Source: Calvatia gigantea
Taxonomy: Eukaryota; Basidiomycota; Agaricomycetes; Agaricales; Lycoperdaceae
Direction: 5' to 3'
DNA: 64,000 bases
Assembly (NCBI GenBank): GCA_025093985.1
Contig: JACAAK010000009.1
Span: 1,426,001 to 1,490,000 of the forward strand
The position numbers and the translations under genes were made by a program. Below the pieces are notes generated by a model. The model was not told the origin of the DNA. It did no database searches and was given only the letters and a program-made list of their open reading frames with translations. Shown here in pieces: positions 11,273 through 20,372 of this stretch (the stretch's first letter is position 1; the number at the start of each line of letters is the position of its first letter).

Positions 11273-11635
11273 CTAGGCCAGATTCCGTGCCTTTGGCATG
11301 GGCGGTACTTTAGTCCCTTTAGTTATTTTAATCTTTAGAGTTATTCAAGTCACAGTTTAAGTTCATTAATTTTTCTCTTAGGATTACATCCATTTTCAGA
11401 GTACATATTGTACATAAAACATGAGAAGTTAATTACATACAGAATTGGTTACAACATCCAAATTATACTTTGTCATTGTATTTTTAATTATTATTTTTCT
11501 TTATCTTTGTATTTTACTCTAAACATCCATGTAATACTAACACAAAATTTAATTCACTTACACTATAACTTGAATAACTTTAAAAATAAGAGTAACTGAG
11601 AACACAAAAGTACTGTCCATACTGAAGTACCACCT
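11273..11635. repeat. Dispersed repeat R1, copy 1
   Basis: About 360 bp closely matching 32505-32880. Both copies open with ACTAGGCC, then GATTCCGTGCCTTTGG, and share long AT-rich blocks such as AAACATCCATGTAATACTAA. No coding capacity seen. Both copies adjoin repeat R2, so R1 may be part of a larger composite element. Confidence 0.75.
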
Positions 11636-11639
11636 GTGC

Positions 11640-11892
11640 CAATATAATTACCTTATCAGCCTTGTTATCAGTTATTATCTTACTATCAGTGTATCTTTAT
11701 TTTGCGTACCTTGTTATCAGCCTATATTGATGTATAGAGTTACTTTATCAGCTAGTGTTAGCCAACTTGATTTCATTATCAGTTTATCATCAGTTGCTAT
11801 CTTACTGTCAGTAAATCCTTATCTGCTATCAGCCTATGTTAGTCTACTCAGTTTTATAATTAGCCTATGTTATATTATCCTTATCTGCTATC
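11640..11892. repeat. Degenerate minisatellite R2, copy 1 (left part)
   Basis: Rich in TTATCAG / CTATCAGT words arranged as a degraded ~120-bp unit, like 31700-32220 and 35420-35830. It is cut at 11892 by an X-family LTR and resumes at 20976; the 5-bp word CTATC flanks the insertion on both sides. Confidence 0.7.
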
Positions 11893-11917
11893 TGTTAAGC
11901 ATGGATCACATGGGTGA
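11893..11917 (+). repeat. Family X solo LTR, left 25 bp
   Basis: Starts TGTTAAGCATGG, matching the first bases of the complete X LTR at 55362. It ends in GGTGA, the target site of Gypsy1; the LTR resumes at 20373. The TSD of the X LTR is CTATC (11888-11892 and 20976-20980). Confidence 0.8.
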
Positions 11918-12226
11918 TGTTATGAGTTTCCACTGATCATAACAAGTTCCGTGCTATTCTACATTCCTAACCATCCGTGTACCTGTTTCAAGTATTCTAG
12001 TCCAGCGTTCTCCGAAGATATGACTCGTACTAACTACCACGCCTTAACCGGACGTTTCATGTAGTTACTCCATCCGTTCAACCGGATAAGCTCTAGATGT
12101 ATTTAAGCATACATACACCCTGTTGTATTCGGTACGCTTAACCACCTTCTGTTCTCTTTCCCTTACTCGCCCTCAAGACTTAGCCAGAGCTGCAACCTGA
12201 GGTCTAAACCGACTAAGGTCGTAACA
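11918..12226 (+). repeat. Gypsy1 5' LTR
   Basis: 309 bp, opening TGTTATGAG and closing GTCGTAACA, the TG...CA ends of LTRs. The same family of LTR recurs at 21177, 31351, 36403, 50412, 58686 and in pieces. Confidence 0.95.
12100..12107 (+). promoter_or_regulatory. LTR TATA-like box
   Basis: TATTTAAG inside the LTR, followed by CATACATAC. It is kept in the LTRs of Gypsy B, C and the D fragment, with one change in the C 3' copy, so it probably drives element transcription. Confidence 0.55.
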
Positions 12227-12228
12227 TT

Positions 12229-12246
12229 TGGTTAAGCGTCATCACC
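12229..12246 (+). other. Gypsy1 primer-binding site (candidate)
   Basis: Two bases after the 5' LTR comes TGGTTAAGCGTC. A leading TGG fits pairing to a tRNA 3' CCA. The spot is kept in the relatives (for example TTTGGTTAAGCATCC after the Gypsy B LTR). The tRNA was not identified. Confidence 0.5.
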
Positions 12247-12307
12247 TCACCTTGCAGGAAACAGAGTTGAAAAAGACTCGAACCACGACGAACCCAGGAG
12301 CCATTAT

Positions 12308-13456
12308 ATGAGCTCGAACCCCGACGAATACAGAGAACCGCAGCTTGAAGTTACAGACGACGAACTTGAAACAGACAGCGAAACCGAGTCATCAGACGAA
12401 GAAGCAGGGAACCCTGAAGTACCTGCACCAGAAACGGTTGTAACAAGCAACGAACCCGGAGAAACCACACAAGGAGCAAACCCAACAGGAGTAGAAGCAG
12501 TTATATCAGAACTCTTCGACGAACTCGACATAGCGGAAGAACAACTAGGACAACAGGAGAATCAAGACACCGAAACAGAATCAGAATCAGGAGACTCAGT
12601 AATGACGGACAATACTGCACCTACCACAGCCCCTAGCACAAAAGGGCTTGTGCCCGACCCAGGGTTCTTTGATGGAACACGAACCAAATTCGACGACTGG
12701 TGGAGAGCCATGACACTCTTCATGAAATTCAACAAAGTCAGCATGGCGGATGATAAAGCTATAGCAGTCTTAGCCAGACTAAGGGGAGGAACAGCAGGAG
12801 CATACGCAGCAATGAAAGCACCACAAATCCTGGAAGGAGAAGACTCTGTAGACTGGAAGGTCTTTGCAGAAGAATTCAAACGAACCTTCTCAGATGATGC
12901 CATGAACGCGAAGGCGGAATGGCAAATCGAAAAATTCAAACAAGGAAATAGAAACACGGCCGACTACCTCATCGAATTTGAGGTACTGAAAAACAAGGCA
13001 AAAACTGACAACCGACACGCCATGTTCCTATTGCGAAAAAATGCCCGACAAGATATCATCCACACTATCACAGGCTATCCTCCAGCCGCGCGACCCGATA
13101 TGTACCCAGAATGGAAGGAGGCCATACTAGCCGTCGGACAAGGATACAAAGCATCCGAATACCGAGGAGATAAGAAAACCAACTCAGGAACTACTTATGG
13201 AGGAATGGGAGAACCCATGGAGATAGGAAGCAGGCGACATGTGTTCAACGCAAAAGGGGAACCCAAATGCTACAACTGCGGAATATTCGGACACATGTCC
13301 AAAGACTGCAAGAAACCCAAAGGGTTAACATGCTACAACTGCGGCAAAATCGGACACATAGCCAAAACATGCACCGCACCGAAGAAAGTACAGATCCGAG
13401 CAATAGATGAAGTGGAACCAAAAGCGAACCAGGATTTTTCCGGAGACTCCGAGTAG
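12308..13456 (+). CDS. gag: Gypsy1 Gag polyprotein
   Basis: 382 residues. It forms the virus-like particle and packages element RNA. The N-terminal ~100 residues are very acidic, followed by the retrotransposon Gag core (GFFDGTRTKFDDWW through WQIEKFKQGN). Two CX2CX4HX4C zinc knuckles end it: CYNCGIFGHMSKDC and CYNCGKIGHIAKTC. The pol frame lies at -1 relative to gag and is open across the gag end, so Pol is probably made by frameshifting. The ORF is fully open, unlike the three decayed gag copies at 21567, 52404 and 59160. Confidence 0.93.
   Translation: MSSNPDEYREPQLEVTDDELETDSETESSDEEAGNPEVPAPETVVTSNEPGETTQGANPTGVEAVISELFDELDIAEEQLGQQENQDTETESESGDSVMTDNTAPTTAPSTKGLVPDPGFFDGTRTKFDDWWRAMTLFMKFNKVSMADDKAIAVLARLRGGTAGAYAAMKAPQILEGEDSVDWKVFAEEFKRTFSDDAMNAKAEWQIEKFKQGNRNTADYLIEFEVLKNKAKTDNRHAMFLLRKNARQDIIHTITGYPPAARPDMYPEWKEAILAVGQGYKASEYRGDKKTNSGTTYGGMGEPMEIGSRRHVFNAKGEPKCYNCGIFGHMSKDCKKPKGLTCYNCGKIGHIAKTCTAPKKVQIRAIDEVEPKANQDFSGDSE
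13433..13441 (+). promoter_or_regulatory. Candidate -1 frameshift site between gag and pol
   Basis: GAT TTT TCC in the gag frame, a T5 run where the ribosome could slip back by one into the pol frame (TTC CGG AGA...). The -1 frame is open from here to the protease. The GGATTTTTC word is also kept in Gypsy B, C and D. It is not a canonical XXXYYYZ heptamer, so the call is tentative. Confidence 0.45.
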
Positions 13457-16400
13457 GCGCTACCTCGAGAGTCAAGAAACTTGTATCTAGGATATCAGAA
13501 GAATATTACACGATTCCTCAGAAACGAAAGCGCGAATTAAACCTAAAAGGAAAAATCCAAACCCCGACGAAAAGAATCACAGTAAACACTATAGTCGACT
13601 CGGGATGCACCACCAGCAGCATCAGCAAAAGACTGGTAGATGAAGAAAAGATCCCCACAGAAAAATTGGGACAAGAGATCACGGTACTTAATGCGGACGG
13701 CACGACAAACCAAGGAGGAAAGGTCACAGAAAAAGCAACTATACAAATGGAAATTGAAGGGCACAAAGAAACAATCGAAGCATTGGTCGTACAACTCCAA
13801 GACAGGGCAGAAATATTCCTAGGTCACGACTGGCTCATCAAACACAACCCGGAAGTAAACTGGCGAACAGGAGAAATAAAATTCAACCGATGCCCAAGGG
13901 ACTGTAAAGTCCCACACCAAAACATCCAGATAACAGACAAAATCCGAAACATGACCGCCACCGAGGATATATGGGAAGAAGAAGAAGAACCCGACCCCAC
14001 CGAACCATCAGATCTGCCGGACTATGTACGACCATTCACACATTTATTCAACAAAACTACGTTCGACAAGCTACCTGAACGAACAGAATGGGACCACGAG
14101 ATAATCTTAACAGAAGACGCGCCCAGGGAAATCAATGCAGGAACCTACAACATGACGATCAAAGAACAAGACGAACTCAAGACATTTGTCAAAGAAAACC
14201 TCGAGTCAGGACGAATACGGCCATCGAAATCACCATATGCTGCACCCACCTTTTTCATCCCAAAAAAGGATGGCTCAAAACGACTCATTCAAGATTACCG
14301 ACGATTGAATAACGTAGTCATCAAGGATAAAACACCGCTGCCTCGAATTGGAGAAGTCATCGACAAATTAGGAAAAGCCAAATATTTCAACAAACTGGAC
14401 ATCATTTGGGGCTATAATAACGTCCGAATCAAAGAAGGAGACGAGTGGAAAGCAGCCTTCCTAACCAACGAAGGGCTATTCGAACCTACAGTAATGTTTT
14501 TCGGTCTCAGCAATTCACCTGGGACATTCTCAAGAATGATGGCGAGCATCTTCCGAGACTTGCTACGAGACGGAGACATAGTAAACTATATGGACGACTT
14601 CGCAATTCCGGGAGATACCAAAGAGCAACTACAAGAACGAACCATCCGATTCTTAGAAAGAGCAGCCGAACATAACCTGTGCTTCAAACAATCCAAATGC
14701 ATCTTCGACGCCAAAGAAATCCCAATGCTAGGAGTAACAGTAGGACACGGACGCATTGAAATGGAGGCCGAAAAGGTAAAATCAGTACGAGAATGGCCCC
14801 AACCGCACAACAAGAAGGGAATAGAAAGATTCCTTGGTTTTGCCAACTACTACTGCCGATTTATAAAAAACTTCAGCAAGATAGCGGCCCCATTGAACAG
14901 GCTGAAAGGATCAGAGGAGTGGGAATGGAGAGAGGAACAACAATCAGCATTCGACGAACTAAAGCGACGAATCACTGAGGAGCCCACCTTAACACTACCC
15001 CAAAGGAAAGGTCAATTCCGGGTAGAAGTCGACGCATCAGACTACGCACTGGGGGGAGTACTCTCACAAGAACAAAATTCCAAATGGCACCCAATCGCAT
15101 TCATGTCCCGCACATTATCGCCAGCAGAACGGAATTATGAAATCTACGACAAAGAACTATTGGCCATCATGCATGCACTAAAGGAATGGCGACACTACCT
15201 ACTGGATGCAGAAGAAAAATTCGAAATCTGGACCGACCACGAAAATCTGAAGTACTACAGAGAACCCCAGAAACTAAACGGCAGACAAGCTAGATGGTAC
15301 CTACGGTTACAGGATTATGACTTTACACTGCGCCACGTACCAGGAAAAACAAACACAAAAGCGGACCTCCTCTCCAGAATCTACCAAGAACCAGGACAGG
15401 AAGAGGAGAAACTAGTCACCATGATTCGAGACACTTGGCTGACAAACAGAAAAAACGACGAACCACCGGAGGGAACCATCCTACTCCGCGCCGAACTATT
15501 TATGGAACCCACCCTCAAAGAACGAATCAAGGCGAGCAAGGGACGAGAAACGGCCATCATCCGAAAAATACGCGGCCAGGATCCTGACATCACCGAACAC
15601 GACGGAATAATCTACAAAAACGCCAGCATGTATGTACCACCCGAACCGGCACTCAGAGAAGAGGTACTACACCAGTATCACGACGCCCCTGATGCAGGAC
15701 ACCCGGGACAACACCGAATGATCGACCTGGTAACCAGAGATTACTGGTGGCCGACAATCCGAACGGACGTCCAAAAGTACATTAGAGGATGCCAAAATTG
15801 CCAACGAAATAAGCCACGCAGGACACCTCTAAAGACACCTCTGCACCCGCTTCCCATCCCCAACGGTCCATGGGAAGAAGTGAGCATCGACCTCATTGGG
15901 CCACTACCCGAATCAGAAGGAAAGGACGCTATCCTAGTCATCGTCGACCGGTTCTCAAAAATGATACGACTCATAGCGACAAGGACGGATGTTTCCTCAA
16001 AAGAACTAGCACAACACTATCGAGATGAAATATGGAAGCTACACGGAATACCGAGGAAAGTCCTTAGTGACCGAGGACCACAGTTTGCATCCGAATTCAC
16101 CGGCGAACTGTTCAAAGGACTAGGGATAGAACGAAACCTATCAACGGCCTATCACCCACAGACTGACGGACAGACAGAAAGGATTAACAGAGAAGTCAAA
16201 ACATACCTGAGGATATACTGCAACTACGACCAAAACGACTGGACGAAATGGCTACCCATGGCCGAATTCCAATACAACGACAAGAAGCACACCGGAACTC
16301 AGATGACACCGTTCTACCTGAACTATGGAAGACACCCCTGGAAAGGAAAGGAAAACGGAACAACGAACAACCCTAGCAGCACGGAGTTCCTAAAACAACT

Positions 16401-16791
16401 CCAGAATGCAAGAGACAACGCCACTTCCGCACTACGATCATACCAAGAAAAGATGAAACGGACACATGATAACAGCAAGATGAACACGAGAACATATCAG
16501 ATCAACGATGAGGTATGGCTGGAGAACACCAACATCCATACCAATCAGTCATCAAAGAAGCTAGGCCAAAAACGGTATGGACCTTTCCGAATTAAGGAAA
16601 GAATAGGAGAAGCGGCATATCGGCTGGCGATACCAGAAGGATGGGCCATCCATGATGTGTTTAACGAACAGCTGCTAACACCGGCACAAAAAACATCATT
16701 CCACATCCAGAAAGAAGCACCAGCGCCCGAACCAATGATCATCAACAACGAAGAAGAATACGAAGTAGAAGAAGTCCGAGGAAAACGATGA
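13438..16791 (+). CDS. pol: Gypsy1 Pol polyprotein
   Basis: About 1117 residues if entered by -1 frameshift. Domains in order: aspartic protease with DSG at 13597; reverse transcriptase with LIQDYRRLNNV and catalytic YMDD at 14587-14598; RNase H (VEVDASDYALGGVLSQ near 15025, and [10 protein letters not shown]); integrase with an HHCC zinc site (HQYHDAPDAGHPGQH...CQNCQ, 15667-15810), the core Asp in SIDLIGPLP, the second in LSDRGPQF and the Glu in HPQTDGQTERIN; and a GPY/F-type module (RYGPFRIKERIG) at about 16577. There is no ATG at the start of the open frame, as expected for a frameshift product. The frame closes at a TGA (16789) where a decayed relative reads through, cutting off the chromodomain. 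Confidence 0.93.
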   Translation, partial: FRRLRVGATSRVKKLVSRISEEYYTIPQKRKRELNLKGKIQTPTKRITVNTIVDSGCTTSSISKRLVDEEKIPTEKLGQEITVLNADGTTNQGGKVTEKATIQMEIEGHKETIEALVVQLQDRAEIFLGHDWLIKHNPEVNWRTGEIKFNRCPRDCKVPHQNIQITDKIRNMTATEDIWEEEEEPDPTEPSDLPDYVRPFTHLFNKTTFDKLPERTEWDHEIILTEDAPREINAGTYNMTIKEQDELKTFVKENLESGRIRPSKSPYAAPTFFIPKKDGSKRLIQDYRRLNNVVIKDKTPLPRIGEVIDKLGKAKYFNKLDIIWGYNNVRIKEGDEWKAAFLTNEGLFEPTVMFFGLSNSPGTFSRMMASIFRDLLRDGDIVNYMDDFAIPGDTKEQLQERTIRFLERAAEHNLCFKQSKCIFDAKEIPMLGVTVGHGRIEMEAEKVKSVREWPQPHNKKGIERFLGFANYYCRFIKNFSKIAAPLNRLKGSEEWEWREEQQSAFDELKRRITEEPTLTLPQRKGQFRVEVDASDYALGGVLSQEQNSKWHPIAFMSRTLSPAERNYEIYDKELLAIMHALKEWRHYLLDAEEKFEIWTDHENLKYYREPQKLNGRQARWYLRLQDYDFTLRHVPGKTNTKADLLSRIYQEPGQEEEKLVTMIRDTWLTNRKNDEPPEGTILLRAELFMEPTLKERIKASKGRETAIIRKIRGQDPDITEHDGIIYKNASMYVPPEPALREEVLHQYHDAPDAGHPGQHRMIDLVTRDYWWPTIRTDVQKYIRGCQNCQRNKPRRTPLKTPLHPLPIPNGPWEEVSIDLIGPLPESEGKDAILVIVDRFSKMIRLIATRTDVSSKELAQHYRDEIWKLHGIPRKVLSDRGPQFASEFTGELFKGLGIERNLSTAYHPQTDGQTERINREVKTYLRIYCNYDQNDWTKWLPMAEFQYNDKKHTGTQMTPFYLNYGRHPWKGKENGTTNNPSSTEFLKQLQNARDNATSALRSYQEKMKRTHDNSKMNTRTYQINDEVWLENTNIHTNQSSKKLGQKRYGPFRIKERIGEAAYRLAIPEGWAIHDVFNEQLLTPAQKTSFHIQKEAPAPEPMIINNEEEYEVEEVRGKR

Positions 16792-16992
16792 AAAGGAAGG
16801 GGATATCAATTCCTTATACACTGGAAAGGATACAGCAACGAAGAAGATACGTGGACAGCGGAGTCAAACTTGCAAAACGCCCAAGATGCGATAGCAGAGT
16901 ACCACAAAAGGCATCCGGAGGATACCTATAAAAAGGGGGGCAAGAAATCCAAAAAAACATCAGTCAAGCCAAACCCCAGACAAAGATACTAG
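16792..16992 (+). pseudogene. Gypsy1 Pol C-terminal chromodomain, cut off by TGA
   Basis: In the pol frame after the TGA at 16789 the sequence reads GRGYQFLIHWKGYSNEEDTW, the aromatic-cage core of a chromodomain, and closes with TAG at 16990. Gypsy C reads through this point without a stop. Chromodomains guide integration to particular chromatin marks, so this copy would make untargeted or inactive integrase unless the stop is read through. Confidence 0.8.
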
Positions 16993-16998
16993 ACAAAC

Positions 16999-17985
16999 AT
17001 GTCCTCCCAAGCCAACCGCATCTCTATCAACTCCCTCGTCCACCCCAACCCGACCACAATTTCCTCAGTCCCTCTCCCAAAGCCAGGCAATAGTCAAGCA
17101 CCTGCACCCCAAGGCACCCGCTACAACCTCGCAACCACCCCGTCCCCAGCACAAGGACTCCTTGAGGCCCTCCTCAAAGATGTCAACAAAGCCACAAACG
17201 ATGAAGTAGAAACAATCACGGCCCAAAACAAACGACTCGCAGTAAACCGCCACATCACCCTCGCCACCGCTTGCATCACTTTCGCAGACATGTACGCCGG
17301 ATTCGCCAACGCATCATCCTCCACTAGCCAGCACATTCCCGCCATCTTCCGTGCATTAGAATTATCCACCCTCACACCTAGCGAACAGAATCGAGTTCAC
17401 AGCCTTCAGAGCCGTGTTGACCTCGCTTTAGAAGTATTCAACCACCTCGACATCGCCGACATCTTCCTAGAACTCGCAGACGTCGCTATGAACTTACTAG
17501 GACGTGACAAGACCACAGAAGACCCAGACATCGATCAACTCGTTACGCGCATCGGAATCACACTCGCCAACCTACACACCACCATCCGTTCCCCACCAAC
17601 CAAACGAGCAGACACGCCCATGGACGAAGAAACCACCGTCTCAATGAAAGAAGAAGTCAATGCACTCCGACGATTCATAAAGACCATCACCCCACCACAG
17701 ATCGTATCGGTTTTTCTCCCACCAACAAGATTCCGCAGTGTACTACCAGGCCAAGAAAAGGACCAACATTATTGGAAAGCGATAGTCAAGAGCTATTGGG
17801 ACAACTCAACCATCACCGAGTTCCCCTTCAACGGAGTCCCAGTCCCTATCCGTCAAGATGGCCGCAGCCACTTGCCCGTCTTCTTCGCACGCTCCAACGA
17901 AGGAAAGTACCTCATCGGGGCCACCAAGAAAGCCCTCGCCGCAGCTGTAGTCAATGGAGAGTTCGATGAACTTCCTGAGGCATGA
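16999..17985 (+). CDS. Gypsy1 ORF3, unrecognised protein 3' of pol
   Basis: 328 residues, not a part of any standard Gypsy gene that I recognise. It lies between the chromodomain and the 3' LTR, the position of env in some retroelements, but it has no signal peptide or membrane span. The N-terminus is Ser/Pro rich, residues ~50-200 look helical (LLEALLKDVNKATNDEVETI, FADMYAGFANAS, NIADIFLELADVAMNLL-type stretches), then MDEETTVSMKEEVNALRRFI and a C-terminal block with KDQHYW, SYWDNS, VPVPIRQDG and IGATKKALAAAVVNG. It is in the same frame as pol, starting six bases after the pol TAG. Equivalent ORFs, broken by stops, follow pol in Gypsy B and C and as relics at 46260-46716 and 49770-50226. Function unknown. 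Confidence 0.8.
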   Translation: MSSQANRISINSLVHPNPTTISSVPLPKPGNSQAPAPQGTRYNLATTPSPAQGLLEALLKDVNKATNDEVETITAQNKRLAVNRHITLATACITFADMYAGFANASSSTSQHIPAIFRALELSTLTPSEQNRVHSLQSRVDLALEVFNHLDIADIFLELADVAMNLLGRDKTTEDPDIDQLVTRIGITLANLHTTIRSPPTKRADTPMDEETTVSMKEEVNALRRFIKTITPPQIVSVFLPPTRFRSVLPGQEKDQHYWKAIVKSYWDNSTITEFPFNGVPVPIRQDGRSHLPVFFARSNEGKYLIGATKKALAAAVVNGEFDELPEA

Positions 17986-17993
17986 AGTCTAAT

Positions 17994-18003
17994 CGGAGGG
18001 TAT
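17994..18003 (+). other. Gypsy1 polypurine tract
   Basis: CGGAGGGTAT directly before the 3' LTR. The other copies have GGGGGGTAT at the same place. It primes plus-strand DNA synthesis. Confidence 0.7.
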
Positions 18004-18093
18004 TGTTATGAGTTTCCACCAATCATAACGAGTTCCGTGCTATTCTACATTCCTAACCATCCGTGTACCTGTTTCAAGTATTCTAGTCCAGCG
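18004..18093 (+). repeat. Gypsy1 3' LTR, left 90 bp
   Basis: Matches the first 90 bp of the 5' LTR, then breaks off. Its last 60 bases (18034-18093) are repeated exactly at 20094-20153, where the LTR resumes. Confidence 0.9.
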
Positions 18094-20093
18094 ACTGATC
18101 ACCAGGGACTATTGGTGGCCATCCATACAAAACAACACCAGGAAATATGTCAGAGGATGTCAGAGCTGTCAAAGGAACAAACCTCACATAACGCCATTGA
18201 AAATGCCGTTACACCCACTCCCAATACCGAATGGGCCATGGGAGGAGATAAGCATCGATCTCATTGGACCACTACCAGAATTGGAAGGAAAAAATGCCAT
18301 CCTGATGTATCATCAAAAGGAATTGCACAGCTTTACAGAAACGAAATATGGAAGTTACATGGAGTACCACAGAAAGTCCTCAGTAACTGAGGACTACAGT
18401 TCACATCAGAATTCACTGGAGAATTGTTCAAAGGATTAGGAATAGAACAAACTCTATCAACAGCCTACCATCCCCAAACAGATGGACAAATGGAACAAAT
18501 CAACTGAGAAGTTGAAACGTACCTTCATCTATACTGCAACTATGAACAAAACAACTGGGTGAATTGGCTGCCCATGGCTGAGTTCCAGTACAATGACAAG
18601 AGGCACAGTGGAACACAGGAAATGCCATTCTATCTCAATTATGGACAATACCCCTGGAAAGGGAAAGACCACAGAGCAATGAACAACCCCAGTAGCACCG
18701 AATTCCTGGAACAACTATGGAATGCAAGAGAGAACTCCATGGCAGCACTATGATCATACCAAGAAAAGATGAAACAGACCCATGACAACAGTAAGCTGCA
18801 CATAATGTGATATCAAATTGGTGATAAAGTATGGCTGGAAAACACAAATATACATACCAATCAGCCATCAAAGAAGCTAGGCCAGAAAAGGTATGGGCCT
18901 TTCCAAATCAAGAAAAAGATAGGAGAAGCAGCATATCAGCTCACATTACCAGAAGGATGGGCCATCCATAACATGTTTAATAAGCAGCTGCTAACCCCAG
19001 TACAGAAAGCAGCATTTCCAAAGCAGTGGAAACTACTAGCACCCAAGCCAGTAATCATCAATAATGAAGAAGAATACAAGGTAGAAGAGATCTGAGGACA
19101 ACAAAAATGGGGACAGAGTTATCAATTCCTGGTACACTGGAAAGGATATGACAATGAGGATGATACATGGACAGTGGAGTCAAACCTGACAAATGCTCAA
19201 GATGCCATAGCAGATTACCAAAAGAGGCATCTGGAGAATACCTATAAAAAGAGGGGCAGAAAACCAAAAAATCATCACCCAACCAAAGAAACTAGCCAGA
19301 CATGCCTTTCTCCCAAGCCAACTGTATCACCATCTGCTCTCTCATCCACCCCAATCCAACCACAATCTTGTCTGTTCCCCTCCCAGAACTAGGCAACAGC
19401 CAAGCACCTGTATTCCAGGACACTTGCTACAACCTTGCCACCACACTGTCCCCAGCACAGGGACTTCTTGAATCCCTACTAAAAGGTGTCGACAAAGCCA
19501 CCAATAGTGAAATAGAAACCATCACTGCCTAAAACAAGTGATTAGTTGTCAACCGATATATTGCCCTTGCTACTGCATACATTACCTTCGCTGACATGTA
19601 TGCAGGGTTCGTCAATGCATCCTTATCCACCAATCAGCATATCCCCACCATCTTTCGAGCCCTAGACCAATCCACACTCACACCCAGTGAACAAGACCAT
19701 ATCCACAGCCTCCACAACTGTATCAACCTCAGACTTGAGGTATTCAAACACCTTGATATTGCCAACATATTCCTAGAACTTGCCAATGTAGCCATGAACC
19801 TACTCAGATATGACAAGACCACTAAAGATCCAGAGATCAATGCCCTCATTGACAGGATCTATAGTACCCTTTCTGAATTACACAGTATGATCAACCCTAC
19901 ACCACTGACCCAAGCTGATACACCCATGGATGAAAAAACTACTGTCTCCATAAAAGAAGAAGTCAACTCTCTCTGCTGTTTTATAAAAACCATCACTCTA
20001 CCACAACTCATATTGGTTTTTCTCCCACCTGCAAGGCTCCACACTGTATTACCAGGCCAAGAAAAGGACCAACACTATTGGAGGACAATAGTC
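18094..20093 (+). pseudogene. 2000-bp copy of Gypsy B (integrase to ORF3) inside the Gypsy1 3' LTR
   Basis: Matches 29134-31133 over 2000 bases without indels. I count seven differences, all transitions. It carries the same inactivating TGAs and the same small integrase deletion as Gypsy B, so it was copied as DNA from an already dead element. It begins in the integrase zinc site and ends inside ORF3, with no LTR of its own. Confidence 0.9.
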
Positions 20094-20372
20094 TCCGTGC
20101 TATTCTACATTCCTAACCATCCGTGTACCTGTTTCAAGTATTCTAGTCCAGCGTTCTCCGAAGATATGACTCGTACTAACTACCACGCCTTAACCGGACG
20201 TTTCATGTAGTTACTCCATCCGTTCAACCGGATAAGCTCTAGATGTATTTAAGCGTACATACACCCTGTTGTATTCGGTACGCTTAACCACCTTCTGTTC
20301 TCTTTCCCTTACTCGCCCTCAAGACTTAGCCAGAGCTGCAACCTGAGGTCTAAACCGACTAAGGTCGTAACA
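20094..20372 (+). repeat. Gypsy1 3' LTR, right part
   Basis: Resumes at LTR position 31 with 60 bases already present on the other side of the insert, and runs to the GTCGTAACA end. GGTGA follows as TSD. Confidence 0.9.

Larger units (their letters stand above)
11918..20372 (+). mobile_element. Gypsy1: Ty3/Gypsy chromovirus, nearly intact
   Basis: Complete LTR retrotransposon inserted in an X-family LTR with 5-bp TSD GGTGA (11913-11917 and 20373-20377). Order: 5' LTR, primer-binding site, gag, pol (protease, RT, RNase H, integrase, chromodomain), an extra ORF3, polypurine tract, 3' LTR. It is the youngest of its family here: gag, pol and ORF3 are open, CpG is abundant and the LTRs differ at only a handful of sites. 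Defects are a TGA at the chromodomain start and a 2-kb foreign insert in the 3' LTR (18094-20093). It is the reference for reading the decayed relatives Gypsy B, C and D. Confidence 0.95.

Noticed and set aside
16999..17985. ORF3 as a retroviral-type envelope gene
   Set aside because: No signal peptide, membrane span, Cys-rich ectodomain or glycosylation-rich pattern; composition is of a soluble helical protein.
18034..18390. Chimeric ORF joining Gypsy1 LTR to Gypsy B integrase
   Set aside because: It runs across the insertion joint by chance and in the wrong frame for integrase.
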